The notes beneath the pieces were generated by a model. The model worked only from the letters and a program-made list of their open reading frames with translations. It was not told where the DNA came from and ran no database searches. The position numbers and the translations under genes were made by a program. This document shows, piece by piece, positions 19,206 through 30,950 of a stretch of 64,000 nt of DNA. Each line of letters starts with the position of its first letter. Within the stretch, counting starts at the first letter, position 1. This DNA is from Armigeres subalbatus (Eukaryota > Arthropoda > Insecta > Diptera > Culicidae), in contig NC_085141.1 in assembly GCF_024139115.2 (NCBI RefSeq), positions 218,897,783-218,961,782 of the forward strand, read 5' to 3'.

Positions 19206-20718
19206 TAAACGCCGGGCACATCGAGCCCCCCATGGGGTGCTTGCTGTTCACAGCTTTGCTGGAACAAATCAAACAATTGAGAGGGTTCGTGCAGCATTGT
19301 GCCTTATGTCCCTCCAATCCGCAGCGTCGGCAGAGATTGCTTCTGTCAGGGCCTTTGCAGTCCCATTGCTTGTGCCCCGGTTCCAGGCACTTGAAGCAAA
19401 CTTCGGGTTGCTCGTATATGCCCACAGGGCATACCGACCATCCCACCTTGACGCTCCCTAACTGGACTACCTACCGCTGCAGATAGCCGAACCAATGCTA
19501 CCTGCGTCCCTGCCGGACCTTTCCGTAGCCAAACGGCTGCGGTGGGCGTCTCCACTTCACACTGTCGCCGCAGTGCAGTGACGAGCTTTTCGACTTCGGT
19601 GATCTCGTCCAGGTCTTTAACCCTTAGATTCACTTCCGTCGTGAGTGCCCTCACCTTGACCGTCTCGCCTAGGACCTCCTCCGCCAACTTCTTGTAGGCG
19701 GCGCCCTTTTTCGAGACGCCCCGCTTCAGCTCGAGGATCATCTCGCCCATCCGGGTACGTCTTATTCGACGTACGTCGGCGCCGAGTTCACCGAGCTTGA
19801 CGTCACTCCTCATCGCCTTCAAGACGTCCGAGTACTTGACCTCGTCCGCCGTGATGACTAGGGCATCGCCCCTGGAGCGATTGGCGCCTACCCTAGACTT
19901 CTTGCTACCCTCATTCGCCTGGGCCTTCTTTTCGGCCCTTGACGTCTTCGGTTTCCTCTTGTTCTTGACCAGGGTCCAGGAGGCGTCATTCCCCTCTATT
20001 TCCCTGGTCTGGTGCGGCTGAGAACTTTCAGCCTGCCGTAACCCCTTACCACCGTCTTGCCTGAGTGGACGGACCTTTCCAGGTCCTTCCTCCCTGGTTT
20101 TGGAGGTACCTGACCGGGGTTCAGCTTCCCAGCCCTACTACCCTTGTTCGGGGTAGTAACCCTCCGCGTTTTGGAGCGGCCCCAGGGAGCTCATCCCCTG
20201 GAGACTGTCTCCCGTTTTTGTGTCTGCTCCGTTGGAGAAGTCACCCCCGACGTACCCGCAAATACTTGAGCCTCAGTCTTGGTAGACTTTGGCACCACCG
20301 TCTTAGCTGGCACGCCTTCGGTTGACTCGACCTTGCCCGAGTCCGCGAATCCTTGGCCCTCAGTCTGGGTAGACCTCGACTCCACCGATTTCACGGGTTT
20401 ACACTTGGCCGTCCCGACCGCCCTCTCCAGCTTGGCGTCCAGCATCGACTTTCGAAGTTTCTGCAAGCTCCTCTTGAGGTCCTTGCTGATATTATGCTTC
20501 GATGACGCAAAGTCGATGATGGCGTCCAGCTGTTCCGTCGCCACCTCGAAGGCCGAAAGCCCATCGCGTTTGCGGTTCATCGCCTTCACAAGCCATGGGC
20601 CGTCAATAACCCCTTCCGGCGTTTTTATAGCCGAGAGGAAGGTTGAGTGACCCACGCTGGCGCTGCGCACTGAGCTGCCGACTATTGCCTCTGGCCTCCT
20701 AGGCGGAGACCTGAACAA
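19177..20718 (-). pseudogene. R1-clade ORF1 (gag-like) with three Cys/His knuckles
   Basis: The N-terminal part (20718-20191) includes FEVATEQLDAIIDFASSKHN, a helical segment matching the equivalent region of the R1 copy at 12241. The frame is lost between 20191 and about 20000, then resumes as a Lys-rich stretch and MRSDVKLGELGADVRRIRR, LDEITEVEKLVTALRRQC (19822 on). The knuckles CFKCLEPGHKQWDC, CRRCGLEGHKAQCC and CLICSSKAVNSKHPMGGSMC close the protein at 19177-19446 in another frame. An upstream ATG at about 20788 is followed by a stop after two more codons. Several frame changes make it inactive. Confidence 0.8.
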
Positions 20719-20984
20719 CCCACCTCTTGCGAAGGGGTTGTCGCCTACACTACTACCACTAATTAAAGAATTGACTTAGTTTTCCATTTTGGTAACACGA
20801 GTTGCTCGGGAAAAGAAGTCCACCACGCCAGAGCCCAGCATGACGCGGAAAGGGACAATTACTGTAGAGGGTGCCCAGGTACCCCCCGTTAAAGCCTAGC
20901 TTATTATTTCATTCCCCCTGGCCATGCATACCCTCGGCACGGATCGCTTAACGCCTTGGGATTAGGGGTTAGGGACGATGGTCC

Positions 20985-21050
20985 CGGTCTAACTCGCAGT
21001 GGCCATGGGGAGGGGTCGTCAAGCCCTTGGACAAAGTCCCTGCTGCCCCC
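20985..21050 (-). promoter_or_regulatory. 5' leader shared with the RTE element at 46258-46319
   Basis: The first 60 or so bases of this R1 copy match the first bases of the RTE copy: GGGCAGCAGGGACT, TGTCCAAGGGCTTGACGA, CCCTCCCCA and CTGCGAGTT occur in the same order and spacing. Two hairpins are conserved (GGAC-loop-GTCC and GGG-loop-CCC) inside a possible GCAG/CTGC stem. Confidence 0.7.
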
Positions 21051-21066
21051 AATATATATATATATA
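21051..21066. repeat. (TA)n microsatellite, other flank of the R1 element
   Basis: AATATATATATATATA directly abuts the 5' end of the R1 copy. Confidence 0.9.
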
Positions 21067-21394
21067 CGCTAACGGATGTGTGTGGTGTTGACATTCTGTC
21101 ACTTGTTGTTTGTTTATTACGCGCGTTGAAAATGGATTGGGTCATCGTAAATAGCCTTATTTGAAGGTCAAAATCATTGCGGTGTACTACAAAACTGAGG
21201 TTTTGGAGACCATTGATACCCCCAGTGGCCTGGTGATAAGACGGAGATCAGCCCTACGTATTACAGTAGGACGATAACCCTTTATACTCGGAAAATGCGA
21301 TTTAAGCCTTATATGGGGACAATTTCATCGACTTTTTGGACAAAACTTTACGACCTCTCCGCTTCCCGGATTTGAACCCTCTTAGCTTTTTTGT

Positions 21395-21674
21395 TTGAAT
21401 ACAAGGTCAGTAACTTGGACCAGCTCAAGACGTAATTCTCAAAATTTGGAACGAAATGCCCATGCAGACCGTGCGTGCCGCTTGCGATGGGTTTTAGGAA
21501 CGTTTGAAGCTCTTGAAGAAGTACAAAATAGAGGTCATTCCAAAAGAAATGTTACAAATGTTCCTTATAAACAATACTTTCAATGAAATGAAACCGGAAA
21601 AAGAAATAATTTAATCTCAATTTTTAAACATTTTTTGAAAGTGTATTCGAACTTATTGAACACCCTGTATTAAA
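21395..21674 (+). pseudogene. Remnant of Tc1/mariner-type transposase C terminus and right end
   Basis: Across frames, WNEMPMQTVRAAC is followed by a short Lys/Arg segment and GGH-like (RGHSKRNV) end, the layout of the last 50-60 residues of Tc1/mariner-group transposases. About 90 bp downstream TTATTGAACACCCTGTA (21657-21673) is a typical terminal sequence ending at TA. The inverse of this end, CAGGGTGTTCAATA, sits at 17097, so the R1 copy and other material may lie inside an old mariner-type element. Low certainty. Confidence 0.4.
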
Positions 21675-21835
21675 ACAAAAACAAATTAAGATAGGAGGCA
21701 CATTAGCAGTTTTGCAATGTTATGGCCAAAGAAGATAATGCATTGCATTGACATTCTACTGAATCATGATATTTGGTGAGTAATGGTGAGTTTTTAAACC
21801 AGAATTTTGGCCATAACTTTTGATCCCATCAGGTA
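21675..21835 (+). repeat. Direct repeat A, copy 1
   Basis: About 150 bp (GGAGGCACATTAGCAGTTTT, GATAATGCATTGCATTGACA, ATTTTGGCCATAACTTTTGA) are repeated at 22535-22672 with small gaps. Confidence 0.85.
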
Positions 21836-22394
21836 TCAGGTATCAGAACGTCGGCTCAGGAGGCACGTTCCCCTCAATTTGGGAGATGTGTGCCATCGCC
21901 TTCACTGGCCTTTCTCATCATTTACCTGACGGAAAAGGAAGTGAAAAAGGGAAAGGAAGAGAAAGTGAAGTTGGAAAGGAGAATGGAACAGGTTTCTGGA
22001 GAAAGAGGATACATTCAATAATACATACATACGATGCATTTTGTAAAACGCGATGAAACGCGAAGCATAAAATATACTGGATAAGTCACATAATGCGAAT
22101 GCATATGATATACCAAAAACACTGAGGACGTAACAATGGACGAACGTCAAAGACGAAACACAGAGTGCACTATGAAAAACGCATAATGCCAATGCTTATA
22201 GGTGAAAATTGAAAAACTAATTGAAAAACCTTATTAGACCACCCTAACCATTCATTCGTAGGCACGGTAAGCATAAAGCCACAACACACTGAGATTTGGG
22301 GGTCACCTGTATGGTGGACTTTTACCACTGAAACAGTCAATCCGTTATGTAATTACAATCAGCTAACCAGCTGCTGACACCACACGGCTATCTA
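21836..22394. other. No recognisable feature
   Basis: Lies between the two copies of direct repeat A. A GA-rich stretch at 21940-22010 opens short frames on both strands that I do not consider genes. Confidence 0.4.
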
Positions 22395-22456
22395 GGCTGT
22401 TCGTGGAGAGAAGTTGACATTGGCTTTACGTCAACTTTCAATGTGGCCGAACAGCC
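22395..22456. repeat. 62-nt imperfect hairpin
   Basis: GGCTGTTCG pairs with CGAACAGCC at the base and AAGTTGAC with GTCAACTT near the loop, separated by an asymmetric internal loop. It lies between the two copies of direct repeat A. Confidence 0.6.
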
Positions 22457-22534
22457 CTTTTTTTAGTTATTTTGATATTTCTGGATTGTAAGTTGTGAAT
22501 TTCTAAATTCTTAGTTTTTTTATTAATTAAAAAA

Positions 22535-22672
22535 CAAAATTAGATAGGAAGCACATTAGTAGTTTTGAGATGAAGATAATGCATTGCATTGACATTCTAC
22601 TGAATCATGATTTGGTGAGTAATGGTGAGTTTTTAAACTAGTATTTTGGCCATAACTTTTGATCCCATAGTC
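22535..22672 (+). repeat. Direct repeat A, copy 2
   Basis: Second copy of the segment at 21690-21831, lacking GGCCAAA of the first; ends at the same TTTTGATCCCAT. Confidence 0.85.
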
Positions 22673-24860
22673 AGATTTCACCAATTTTAATAGGAAACAA
22701 TAGAGTAACATTCTCCGTCAATTGCAACCTTGTACCCTTAGTAATAATTGGGTTGAGTTTAGTTTAAGCTAAAAACATTGTAATTGCAACATGATTTGAT
22801 TCAACCAGAGGTTAAAAAACTGTATTTGCATTATATAGGAATGATTATTCAGTATAGCGTTAGTAAGTAATTTGTACTGTATATTTTACTTGAAACTTGT
22901 TTACCGTTACTGTATTTCCAACACTGTTTTTAATCTAAAATATTCTTTTTTCAATCCTTTGGATCAATAAATGACGTGCTTTGCTATATTTTGTGGAAAT
23001 TGAAATCAGCATAACTTTGCTTGAAATAATCTGAACAAACTGAAACCAACAGACGCGGAAACACGTCCAGTTTAATACCAAAACTAGTCACTTATCCGGG
23101 ATTACCTGGAACCTACCATAACACCACAATACCAACTCCAATGACCAAAATGATCCTGAAAATGTGTCTACAATCATCGTCTCGTGAAGCCACGAGCTTT
23201 GATACCCACAATCGCAGGATTCAGTATAATGGCAGAAAACTAGAAGGATTTCTGCGTCTGCATCAGACGTAGTGGTTATCAAAAGACTATTTTAAACAAA
23301 GTTGTGCTTGATTGAATTTCGACAAGTTTTTGTCTATCTCAACCTATTTGCCTAACCCCTGTAGATCAGATAATTATGGAAGTGCCGACAACTGAATACT
23401 TACTAAACAATGCGCTACAATACCAAGTTCCCAGAACCTGTCGCCATTAGCACCTGGAAAGCCAAACCCCTAAAAGGTACAATAACTGTCATAATCGGAC
23501 ATTAATAACCGAAACAAACATTGTCACAAACAGCGCAATTCCAAACCATTCCATTCCGCGAGAAGCCATAATGTCTCCCCAAGTATGATTTATTAATTAA
23601 TAAATTTGCACCAACCCAAGCGAGAATCAAGCTGCTTCCTGGGCCCAACGACACCGACGCGACGCACGTTACACCACATCATCTGCCGGTGCAAGTTCGC
23701 ACACTTTAATTACAGAAATAATTTGCATCACAATCGCATATCGCATACCGTGCCCCACCCCACCCAACGCAACGTGGCTCAGCTCAGCCACTCGATCATT
23801 AAGCCGAATGGGGTGTAACAAAGGGAGAAGGAAAAATGCACAACAAACGAAACAATTAGCCACCCTCAAGCACCAACTCACCACCGACCGGCGGTGGGCA
23901 GCTCTTTATGGAAAGAAAAAAGAACAGTTTTCTATATGCGGAACGTGAAGTAAAAAGTTGAAAGCTTCCTGAGTACAAGGGACGTACTTATGAACCGCAG
24001 ATTGAGGAGAGTGACCGTAATCGTGCACATTAATGTGACATAGTAATAACAAAATCTTATTGTCTGATTACTGAAAATGTCGATGTTTTAATTTAATCAC
24101 TCGGTCGAAATTAGAACAGTTGACACATTAGTAGGAATAAATTAAATTCACAGAACATCAAAATTAGTACATATTAGTGTTTTCTACACAATATGAATTA
24201 TTATTCTTCTAACAGACATTGGGAAGGATCAGTTTATCAAGCTGTCATCATCATGCCCTTTTTCTCGGGACATACTCTATGTTATCGTGGCGATCGGAAA
24301 ATGCAAATGGGAAATCTTTGAGCAGGCATGAGGCGCGACCAGAGAATAATTGTTTGGCAATTAATGTTTCATAATACGATTGGCCATATATACCTACGAC
24401 GACGACCGTTGGTGGGGGAACGATGATTTCAGGGAGCAAAAGACCAACTCTTGGAGGAGAATGTATACCAGAACCTACGGTGGATACGTACTACGCGTAA
24501 CGAAGCTGCACGAATTCATATTCACGACACGCACGATGTGATGTCATAATGTGCTGCAAAAAGTGTGTGTTTTTTTATTTTCTTGTCGAAGCGATGTGAA
24601 GTCTGACATTGGTTCTGAAAAAAAAATTACTTTTCTATAGGACTCCGTGGCTAAGGGAGGAGACCGGAAGTATAGCATAATGCATAATTGTGATTTTTAC
24701 AGTAACAGAACCTGAATTCAAACCATTTGATGAAATTTGTTTTAAAAATTCTGGAAGGCTGCGGAAATTGTATTGCTCTGACTACTAGACTGGACTGCTT
24801 CATTTCTAATCGAAAATGTAATTAATTGCATATTATTCGGCAACTCGGCCGTACGAAAGC
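22673..24860. other. No recognisable feature
   Basis: 2.2 kb without a supportable gene, RNA or repeat. Frames of 60-70 codons at 23088-23282, 23606-23884 and 24251-24439 have no domain I recognise. Confidence 0.45.
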
Positions 24861-25326
24861 CATTTTTTTGTTAAATATCTTGGCTGTGCATATGCACAGC
24901 AAATTTTCGAAATGGACAAATTGATATGAAATTTGCGAAAAAGTATCCACGTGTCTTGGAGGGACACGAACCCTCAACCTCCTACTCTCAAGATAGACGT
25001 GATAACCCCTGTACAACAAGACCACACAGTCAAAAATTATGAATATTACACGCTATGGAAATATTTGAACTCATATTTTTGTGTTCAATAGCCTTTAACT
25101 TTACATCCAACTTTTTGTTGCACCTGAATACATTTTGTTCAGACCTGAATACAAGCTCCATAGTAACGACATCCTGTAATTTTAAAAATTGATGGAAAAT
25201 TGAATCGAATCGAACGGAGCCTTTTTGTTACATCATACATGCATTTTTATACTGTGCACTTAATGATCACGTTTGCGGTCATGTCCCTCCTGTGCATATG
25301 CACAGCCAAGATATTTAACAAAAATG
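24861..25326. mobile_element. 466-bp inverted-repeat element with palindromic inner ends
   Basis: CATTTTTTTGTTAAATATCT plus TGGCTGTGCATATGCACAG (24861-24899) recurs inverted at 25290-25326. Each arm contains the perfect 16-bp palindrome CTGTGCATATGCACAG. Inside, on the minus strand at about 24945-25030, is a tRNA-like stretch with GGGTTCGTGTCCC, so the element may include a SINE piece. A related stretch lies at 56525-56745. Confidence 0.65.
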
Positions 25327-25354
25327 TAAGTTCGAATAAAATTATAAATTAAAC

Positions 25355-25730
25355 CGGGTTTTTCCGAAACCCATTCGGCCGAAAGCCATTTTGCCGAAAA
25401 GGTCATTAGGCCGAAAGGTCATCAGGTAGGGTCCATGACCTTGTGCTTCAAACGAAAGGGTCATTTATCATTTATCCGAAAGGGTCGTTTGGTCGGAGGG
25501 TCATTGGCCGAATAGGACATTTGGTCATTTGAAAAGTGAGAAATAAGGAATGAGAAGAGAAACGTCCCACATCTCACTCTTAATTTTTCTCTTCTTACTG
25601 TAAAAAGTTAGAAGCGCGAAATTAGTAGTGAGACGTCTCACTACTCACTTCGCACTATTCACTTTTCACAGTGAGAAGTGAGAAATGAGGAGTGAAAAGT
25701 GAGACGACTCACTTCTCACTCCTCATAAGC
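25355..25730. mobile_element. Half of a foldback element (left arm plus palindromic core)
   Basis: 25365-25530 is a degenerate tandem array of the word GGCCGAAAGGGTCATTT; 25530-25730 is a core of alternating GTGAGAAGTGAG and CTCACTTCTCAC words that can fold back on itself. Same arms and core as the complete copy at 53833-54513, but the right arm is missing here. Confidence 0.7.
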
Positions 25731-26864
25731 TGATAACAGATGCTTCCTCATTCGATGCTTGGGCTGGAGAGCAACAAGGACAAACAATGCACTATGATCT
25801 AGGATACAGATTGTTACCGACAAAATCGGCAACAGTGCCTTAATGAATTTAGATTCTAAACGACTAAAAAGTATCATGGAAAAACAAAAATATAACTTCT
25901 AAGAACTATATCTATAAACTAATTAGAATGGGAAACAAATAGAAATATTATTGTTAGTAGATTTAAAAAAAAACTTAAATAATTATGTAAAATATGTGGG
26001 AACTGTAAAATATGTGGGAAATTAGATTCAAAATTTGTATGACACAATCTAAAAGTAAACCCCTCGGTTTATATGAAAAGGGAATTATTTGAACCCGACA
26101 ACACAAGATGCGGGAGGAAACGAGACAAGCTGGAGGAATGGTGGAGTTGAATATAGGAGAGGAGATGGTTATGGGGAGATTGGAAAAAATAGGCTGAAGA
26201 AGGGACTTCAGTCCGGGATAGCTAGCAAGCTTCACGTTGTTTCGGAAACGCTAGACAAAAAATTTTATGGTTTGAAGCGGTGTGTTCTTTTCTGAGCTTG
26301 TCGTATGCTCACTGTGTGAGGTGATCAGAGTTGTGCTCTATTAAGATGGAGACGAGATACTTAACCGCTACTATGCCGAGATCTACTGTGGTATTCTGCA
26401 GCCAGAATCCACACAGAATCTATTTTTAGATTTTTCCATTATTTATTGTTGTTGTCGTTGCTGGTCCATCTCGTCGTGAGTCCATTGTGTTCGTTTTGTC
26501 CATGTCATGTATCCAATGATCGTTGCATTGTCCGGTTGCCATTTATCCGGGTAACGTTGGAGGAATGCCTCCGAGAAGAACAAGTTGTCAGTCTACATCA
26601 GGCTGCCGTGACGGTGAGGCGTGCACCCCAATACGCTACCGCATAGGCTGCGCATCCGGCGACTGACGAGGGTTTTGGTGAAGGGGCTGGGAATCTATGA
26701 ATATTGGCCTTCCCTAGTTTGCTCGATAGTTGGCAGGCAAGTGTAGGGTTGCTCAGTTTTCCCCCGTCCAAAGCCGACCCTGAGGTAACTTTTATGGTGA
26801 GCTGGCCTAGGCGTATGGACGTCGACACCTCAGGACGTGTGGATGTCCATCGATAGTTACAAGA
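25731..26864. other. No supportable gene
   Basis: AT-rich up to 26430, GC-richer at 26440-26860. A minus-strand frame at 26598-26828 (76 codons, with ALDGGKLSNPTLACQLSSKL) has a protein-like composition and could be a retroelement remnant, but I cannot place it. Confidence 0.4.
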
Positions 26865-27616
26865 TTTACGCGGAAAGATGCATTTTACGCCAAAACCTTA
26901 TTTTTTAGAAAAAAAACTGTTGTTCTACGACATTGTTCGAAATAGTAAGGTCATCATTATGGTGCTATCAAAAAATAGAGTTGCCCATCATATTTAAAAA
27001 TAGATTTTTTTTTATTTCTCGGAATACTGACATATTGTGTTCTAAAAAGCAGAGTCTCTTAATTCTCGTGTATACATGGATGAGACAGTGTGCCATGAGC
27101 TACAAAAGCTCACGTAGCACCGATTCTATGCGACGAGAAAAGCTAGCGCGCGCATAAAATAACTGAGTAAGCGTGTCTCAATGAACGTCTCATGAGACTT
27201 ATCGCTAGGAATGCATAGTTGGCGTTACTTAGGCGACGATATTATTGAATAAAAATTTCCCGCCCAAGCTGTTTTACGCACCTTTGCTGTTATTTGCAAA
27301 GGTTTGCCATGGTAAACAGCGTATGAGCTGATCGCATTGAGATGCCTCAATGAGACTCACCAATGTAAATGTGAGGTACACAAGCTTCATGAGACTCGCG
27401 TGCGCTAAATTTTATGTGCGCGAAGTAGTCGTTGCTCAATCTCATCCTTTTTTGTGCGCGTGCATTATGTCTGCTAAAAAGTTGTAGCGCAGTTTATTCC
27501 AATAAATTTGGCTAGAAAGCTTTTTCTGTACCTCTTAAGTTGGCTGATTTAGATCAATTTAACCTAATTGGATTAGGGTGCACCTAAAAAAAACATTATT
27601 TTTGATCTACTTTTTT
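26865..27616 (+). repeat. AT-rich dispersed repeat, split by a hAT-type MITE
   Basis: Left part 26865-27049 and right part 27474-27616 read through as one unit once the 424-bp insert is removed. Shared phrases with the inverted copy at 30320-30640 include TTGTTCTAC, AATAGTAAG, CATCATTATGGTGCTATCAA and TTGGATTAGGGTGCACCT. Confidence 0.75.
27050..27473. mobile_element. 424-bp hAT-type MITE with 8-bp target duplication
   Basis: Flanked by perfect CTAAAAAG at 27042-27049 and 27474-27481. Ends start CAGAGTCTCTTAATTC and, read inward on the other side, CAGACATAATGCACGC; both arms carry GGATGAGA about 28 bases in, and the interior has further inverted words (CGCGCATAAAAT against ATTTTATGTGCGCG). 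An 8-bp duplication and CAG start fit hAT. Confidence 0.8.
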
Positions 27617-27790
27617 GACGTAGGACTTACGTCTTTCTTTACTATACTGGGTGTCATTTAGATTTTTGAAAATCGAGAGCGTTACGCTGGAAGGGAAAAT
27701 TTTGAACGTTTCTAGCGCCTTTATCTTTCGATGGATTTTAAAGATTTATATATCAATCGACTCGGACACTCTCCACCATTTTGCCTATTT
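27617..27790 (+). repeat. GACGTAGGACTT-type dispersed repeat start
   Basis: Matches 8903-9060: GACGTAGGACTTACGTCT, TCTTTACTATAC, GTGTCATTT and GCGTTACGCTG in the same order. Confidence 0.7.
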
Positions 27791-28900
27791 CATTGAAACT
27801 TAAGATTATTAACAATAAGCTATTAAAAATTTCAATTTTTGTCAAAGCCAGTAAAAATTTCATATGTAAGCAATCCCGTGCATTCCTAACACGGACATCA
27901 GAATGCGGTATGTCACTGGCCTTCGGGTCCACCAGAAGATTTTCTTTGTGTATAAAATAAGCAGTGCCTGCCGTGTGCGAGTCATTACAATTTGTGACAG
28001 CAGCGCGTACCGACGTGCTTTTTGCTCGCGCATTTTTCGTTTCGTTCGTTCGTTCGCTGTGTTTACCTACACAGCGACAGCATGCAGTCACCAGCGGTAA
28101 AACTGCCGGTGGGTCTGCGAATATGCATGAAAGAAGTGGGCCCATTTTTTGCCATTCTGTGCTTGATGATGTTCGGATGCAGTGGTGTCGGTTGCGATGG
28201 ATGCAATCGCCCATCGCATCGCTCGGAGTTCACGGCTAGAGGCCGATGATGGCTAAGGCAGCAAGGGCAGCGGCGGTGGATGAAGAAGAATAAAATTAGA
28301 GAGATTTGGTCTGCTCATCCAGGTGATTGGTTTCATAATCCACATGATTCCGGGATGGGTACGAGTCATGTCATATGACTGACCATATGTTAAGTTGTGC
28401 TTCGTACTAAATGACACGTACATTAAAACATGGTTATACCACAGTTCTGATTCCCCAGCAAAAAATCAATGAAAATAAAAATTTGATTAGAATAATTACT
28501 TTCATTTATTTGCAGAAGGCATTAGCAATTAAAGATGCACAATCAGCAATAGTGTTAATATCCATTTTAGATTTGAAAATTTCGCTGTATTACATATGAA
28601 TGTTTTGAAAAAAGTCCGCAGAAAATAATTTCCAGAAGAATATTTAAATAAACTTTATCTTATTCTTTGTTTTTCATTTTCTGAGAAATTGTATTATTAA
28701 ACTTGACGTAGACTCGGAGTTTGGAATCAAAACATAAAATAATTTTTCGTTGACGTATTAGCAGTACCTCCTCTATTTAAGTAGGGTTACTGCTCCTTGA
28801 CTTGTTTCTTACTGTTGTGATTTTTTTCAGCAGTTAGCACGCATGTTAGCAAAAAGAAACAATGAAATTGGTGCTGTATTTCTTTGTTTGGAAAACGGGA
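27791..28900. other. No gene; one TATA-type promoter look-alike
   Basis: TATAAAATA at 27951 is followed at about 32 bases by GTCATTACA (A at 27984). The transcript that would follow has only short frames (up to 91 codons, Arg/Ser-rich, in overlapping frames), none recognisable. Confidence 0.35.
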
Positions 28901-29159
28901 CAGTTCACCTAAATTAGCACATTTTGCCCAAGTCAGAAAATTTTATAAATAGAATTTTTAAACTTCATATACTATCATCAATAAGAAATCTATAAAGGCC
29001 CTACATTTGCTTAAGTAAAGCAATTCTTATAATGTATTTAATTATTAGTTTTATTTCCAGAAATTTTGAATAAACAAATTGCTAATAATTTTACAAAACA
29101 TGGATGTTGTCGTTTCCAATATCTATACCTAAAATCAAAATCCATGGATCCAAAAGTTA

Positions 29160-30640
29160 AATGTAAATACGTTACATTTATATAAGTCCTACGTCTACTC
29201 GCGATTATGTTGAAAACATTACCCATTGCTTTTTTGTTTTACATCTCTCGTCTTCAGGTGACATTTAGAGTTAAAAAAATACAGCTTTTGATGGGTAAAA
29301 ATACTCAATATCTTATTTCGATCAATAGTTAGAATCGTTTAACTATCAAAATAACATTTTTTTCAAAAGTGTATATCTCCGGTTCGGGCAGACCAAATTT
29401 ATTGAAATCATGTTTTTTCAAGTAAATTGATATAACTCGACAATGGAAGAAGATGCAGACGATATTTTTATAGCAAAACACGCGTTTTGAAAAACCCCAA
29501 AAGGTGACTTTCGTGAAAAATGAAAAATAAAAAATCTACGGCTTTAAAAATTTCATTACTTTTATCATCATCACCGTATTGCAAGATTAACAAGAAAATA
29601 TGCGATTTCGGCCTAAAGTATGCTTTTAAGAAAAAAAAAAGTTCCACAAAATTGTTCTGGATACTTGGGCCCTTATTATAGAGGTATTGAAAAATAGTGT
29701 GAGCCATTTTATAAAAATGTGAAATTTTATTTTCTTTTATTTTGCGAAATATTGACATCAAAAGTTCTACAAAACTGTAGCGCAGCTTTTTCCAATCAAT
29801 TTTGCTATATTTATTTTGTATGTAGCTCTTAAGCTCACTTATTTAGAGCAGTTTTATTTACCTCGATTAGGGTGTCCCTCAAAAAACAATATTTATAATC
29901 TGCTCATTTCATTTTTCATTTTTCACGAATAGCATCTTCTTTTGGGGTTTTTCAAAACGCGTGTTTTGCTATAAGAATATCGTCTGTATCTTCTTCCGTT
30001 GTCGAGTTATATCAATTTGTTTGAAAAAAACATTACTTCAGTAAAATTGGTAAAACTTGAGATAAAAAAATAACATACCTCCAATTTTTTGACATAATAA
30101 AGAATATGAATTACTCTTTCAAATGCCGTATAAACATATGTTTTTGGTCTGCCTTCACCGGAGATATCCACTTTTGAAAAAAAATGTAACTTTGACAGAA
30201 AAACTATTCTAATTTTTGATCGAAATAAGATATTGAACATATATACCCATCAAAAGTTGCATTTTTTTAGCTCTAAAAGTCACCCGAAGACGACTTTTTC
30301 GAGAAATGTAAAACAAAAAAGTAAATCAAAAATACTGTTTTTTTGAGGTGCACCCTAATCCAATTAGGTAAAATTGTTCTAAATCAGCCAACTTAAGAGC
30401 TACAGAAAAAGCTTTTTTAGCAAAATTTATTGGAATAAGCTGCGCTACAACTTTGTAGAACATAACATGTCAGTATTACGAGCAATAAAAAAAAATCTTT
30501 TTTTTAATATTATGAGCCACCCTATTTTTTGATAGCACCATAATGATGGACTTACTATTTCTAACAATTTTGTAGAACATCATTTTTTTTCTAAAGAAAT
30601 ATGATTTTTTATTTTCATTTGAAACAACTCAATTATAATG
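29160..30640 (-). repeat. Long AT-rich dispersed repeat with two internal modules
   Basis: On the minus strand the repeat starts around TTCTACAAAATTGTTAGAAA (30560-30580) and ends in GAGTAGACGTAGGACTT (29184-29200). Two diverged copies of one module follow each other: each contains ATTAGGGTG, GCGCTACA, TTTTGTAGAAC, AACACGCGTTTTGAAAAACC and GTCGAGTTATATCAATT. Short frames in it are not conserved between the modules. Confidence 0.7.
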
Positions 30641-30950
30641 TATTTAAATCTAGCTTAACTCATATCGGAATTTGAAAAAAAAAAGTGAAAACACGCCTAA
30701 TTGTTATTAATCAAGATGGCGTCTTTCGTGGCCACATTTTTTTACTCAAAATGAATGTTCTTTATTTTACTAAACTCAAGAAAAAATCAACATTTGCAAA
30801 ATTCTGCTTTGTTGCGTACAAAAATATTATACACTAGTTTATTTGCGGACGCAGTAGCGCCCGTGGTAAGTGTTTTTTTTTTCAATATAACGGGTCTTTA
30901 ATGAATGCATTAAAAAAATCAAAATTTTCAACGTCTGTTATCTGTGATTT
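30641..30950. other. No recognisable feature
   Basis: AT-rich spacer. Confidence 0.4.

Larger units (their letters stand above)
18230..21050 (-). mobile_element. R1-clade non-LTR element lacking EN/RT, inserted in a TA microsatellite
   Basis: On the minus strand the element starts GGGGGCAGCAGGGACTTTGT at 21050, directly after (TA)n, has a 5' UTR of about 330 bp, an ORF1, a deletion junction near 19205, the C terminus of ORF2 and a 3' UTR, and ends in a short A-run joined to (TA)n at about 18220-18229. R1-clade families with microsatellite targets are known; a TA target is inferred here from the flanks. The missing middle is the whole endonuclease and RT, roughly 2.5-3 kb by comparison with typical R1 ORF2. 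Confidence 0.85.

Noticed and set aside
20985..21050. HDV-like self-cleaving ribozyme at the shared 5' leader
   Set aside because: I tried to place P1, P2, P3 and the catalytic C. A G-U-closed 6-bp P1 can be drawn in the RTE copy only, but the P2/P3 geometry does not fit and the R1 copy lacks it. Left only as a test in the findings.
26598..26828. 76-codon minus-strand frame with protein-like composition
   Set aside because: No recognisable domain, no continuation in flanking frames; could be a retroelement remnant but not supportable.
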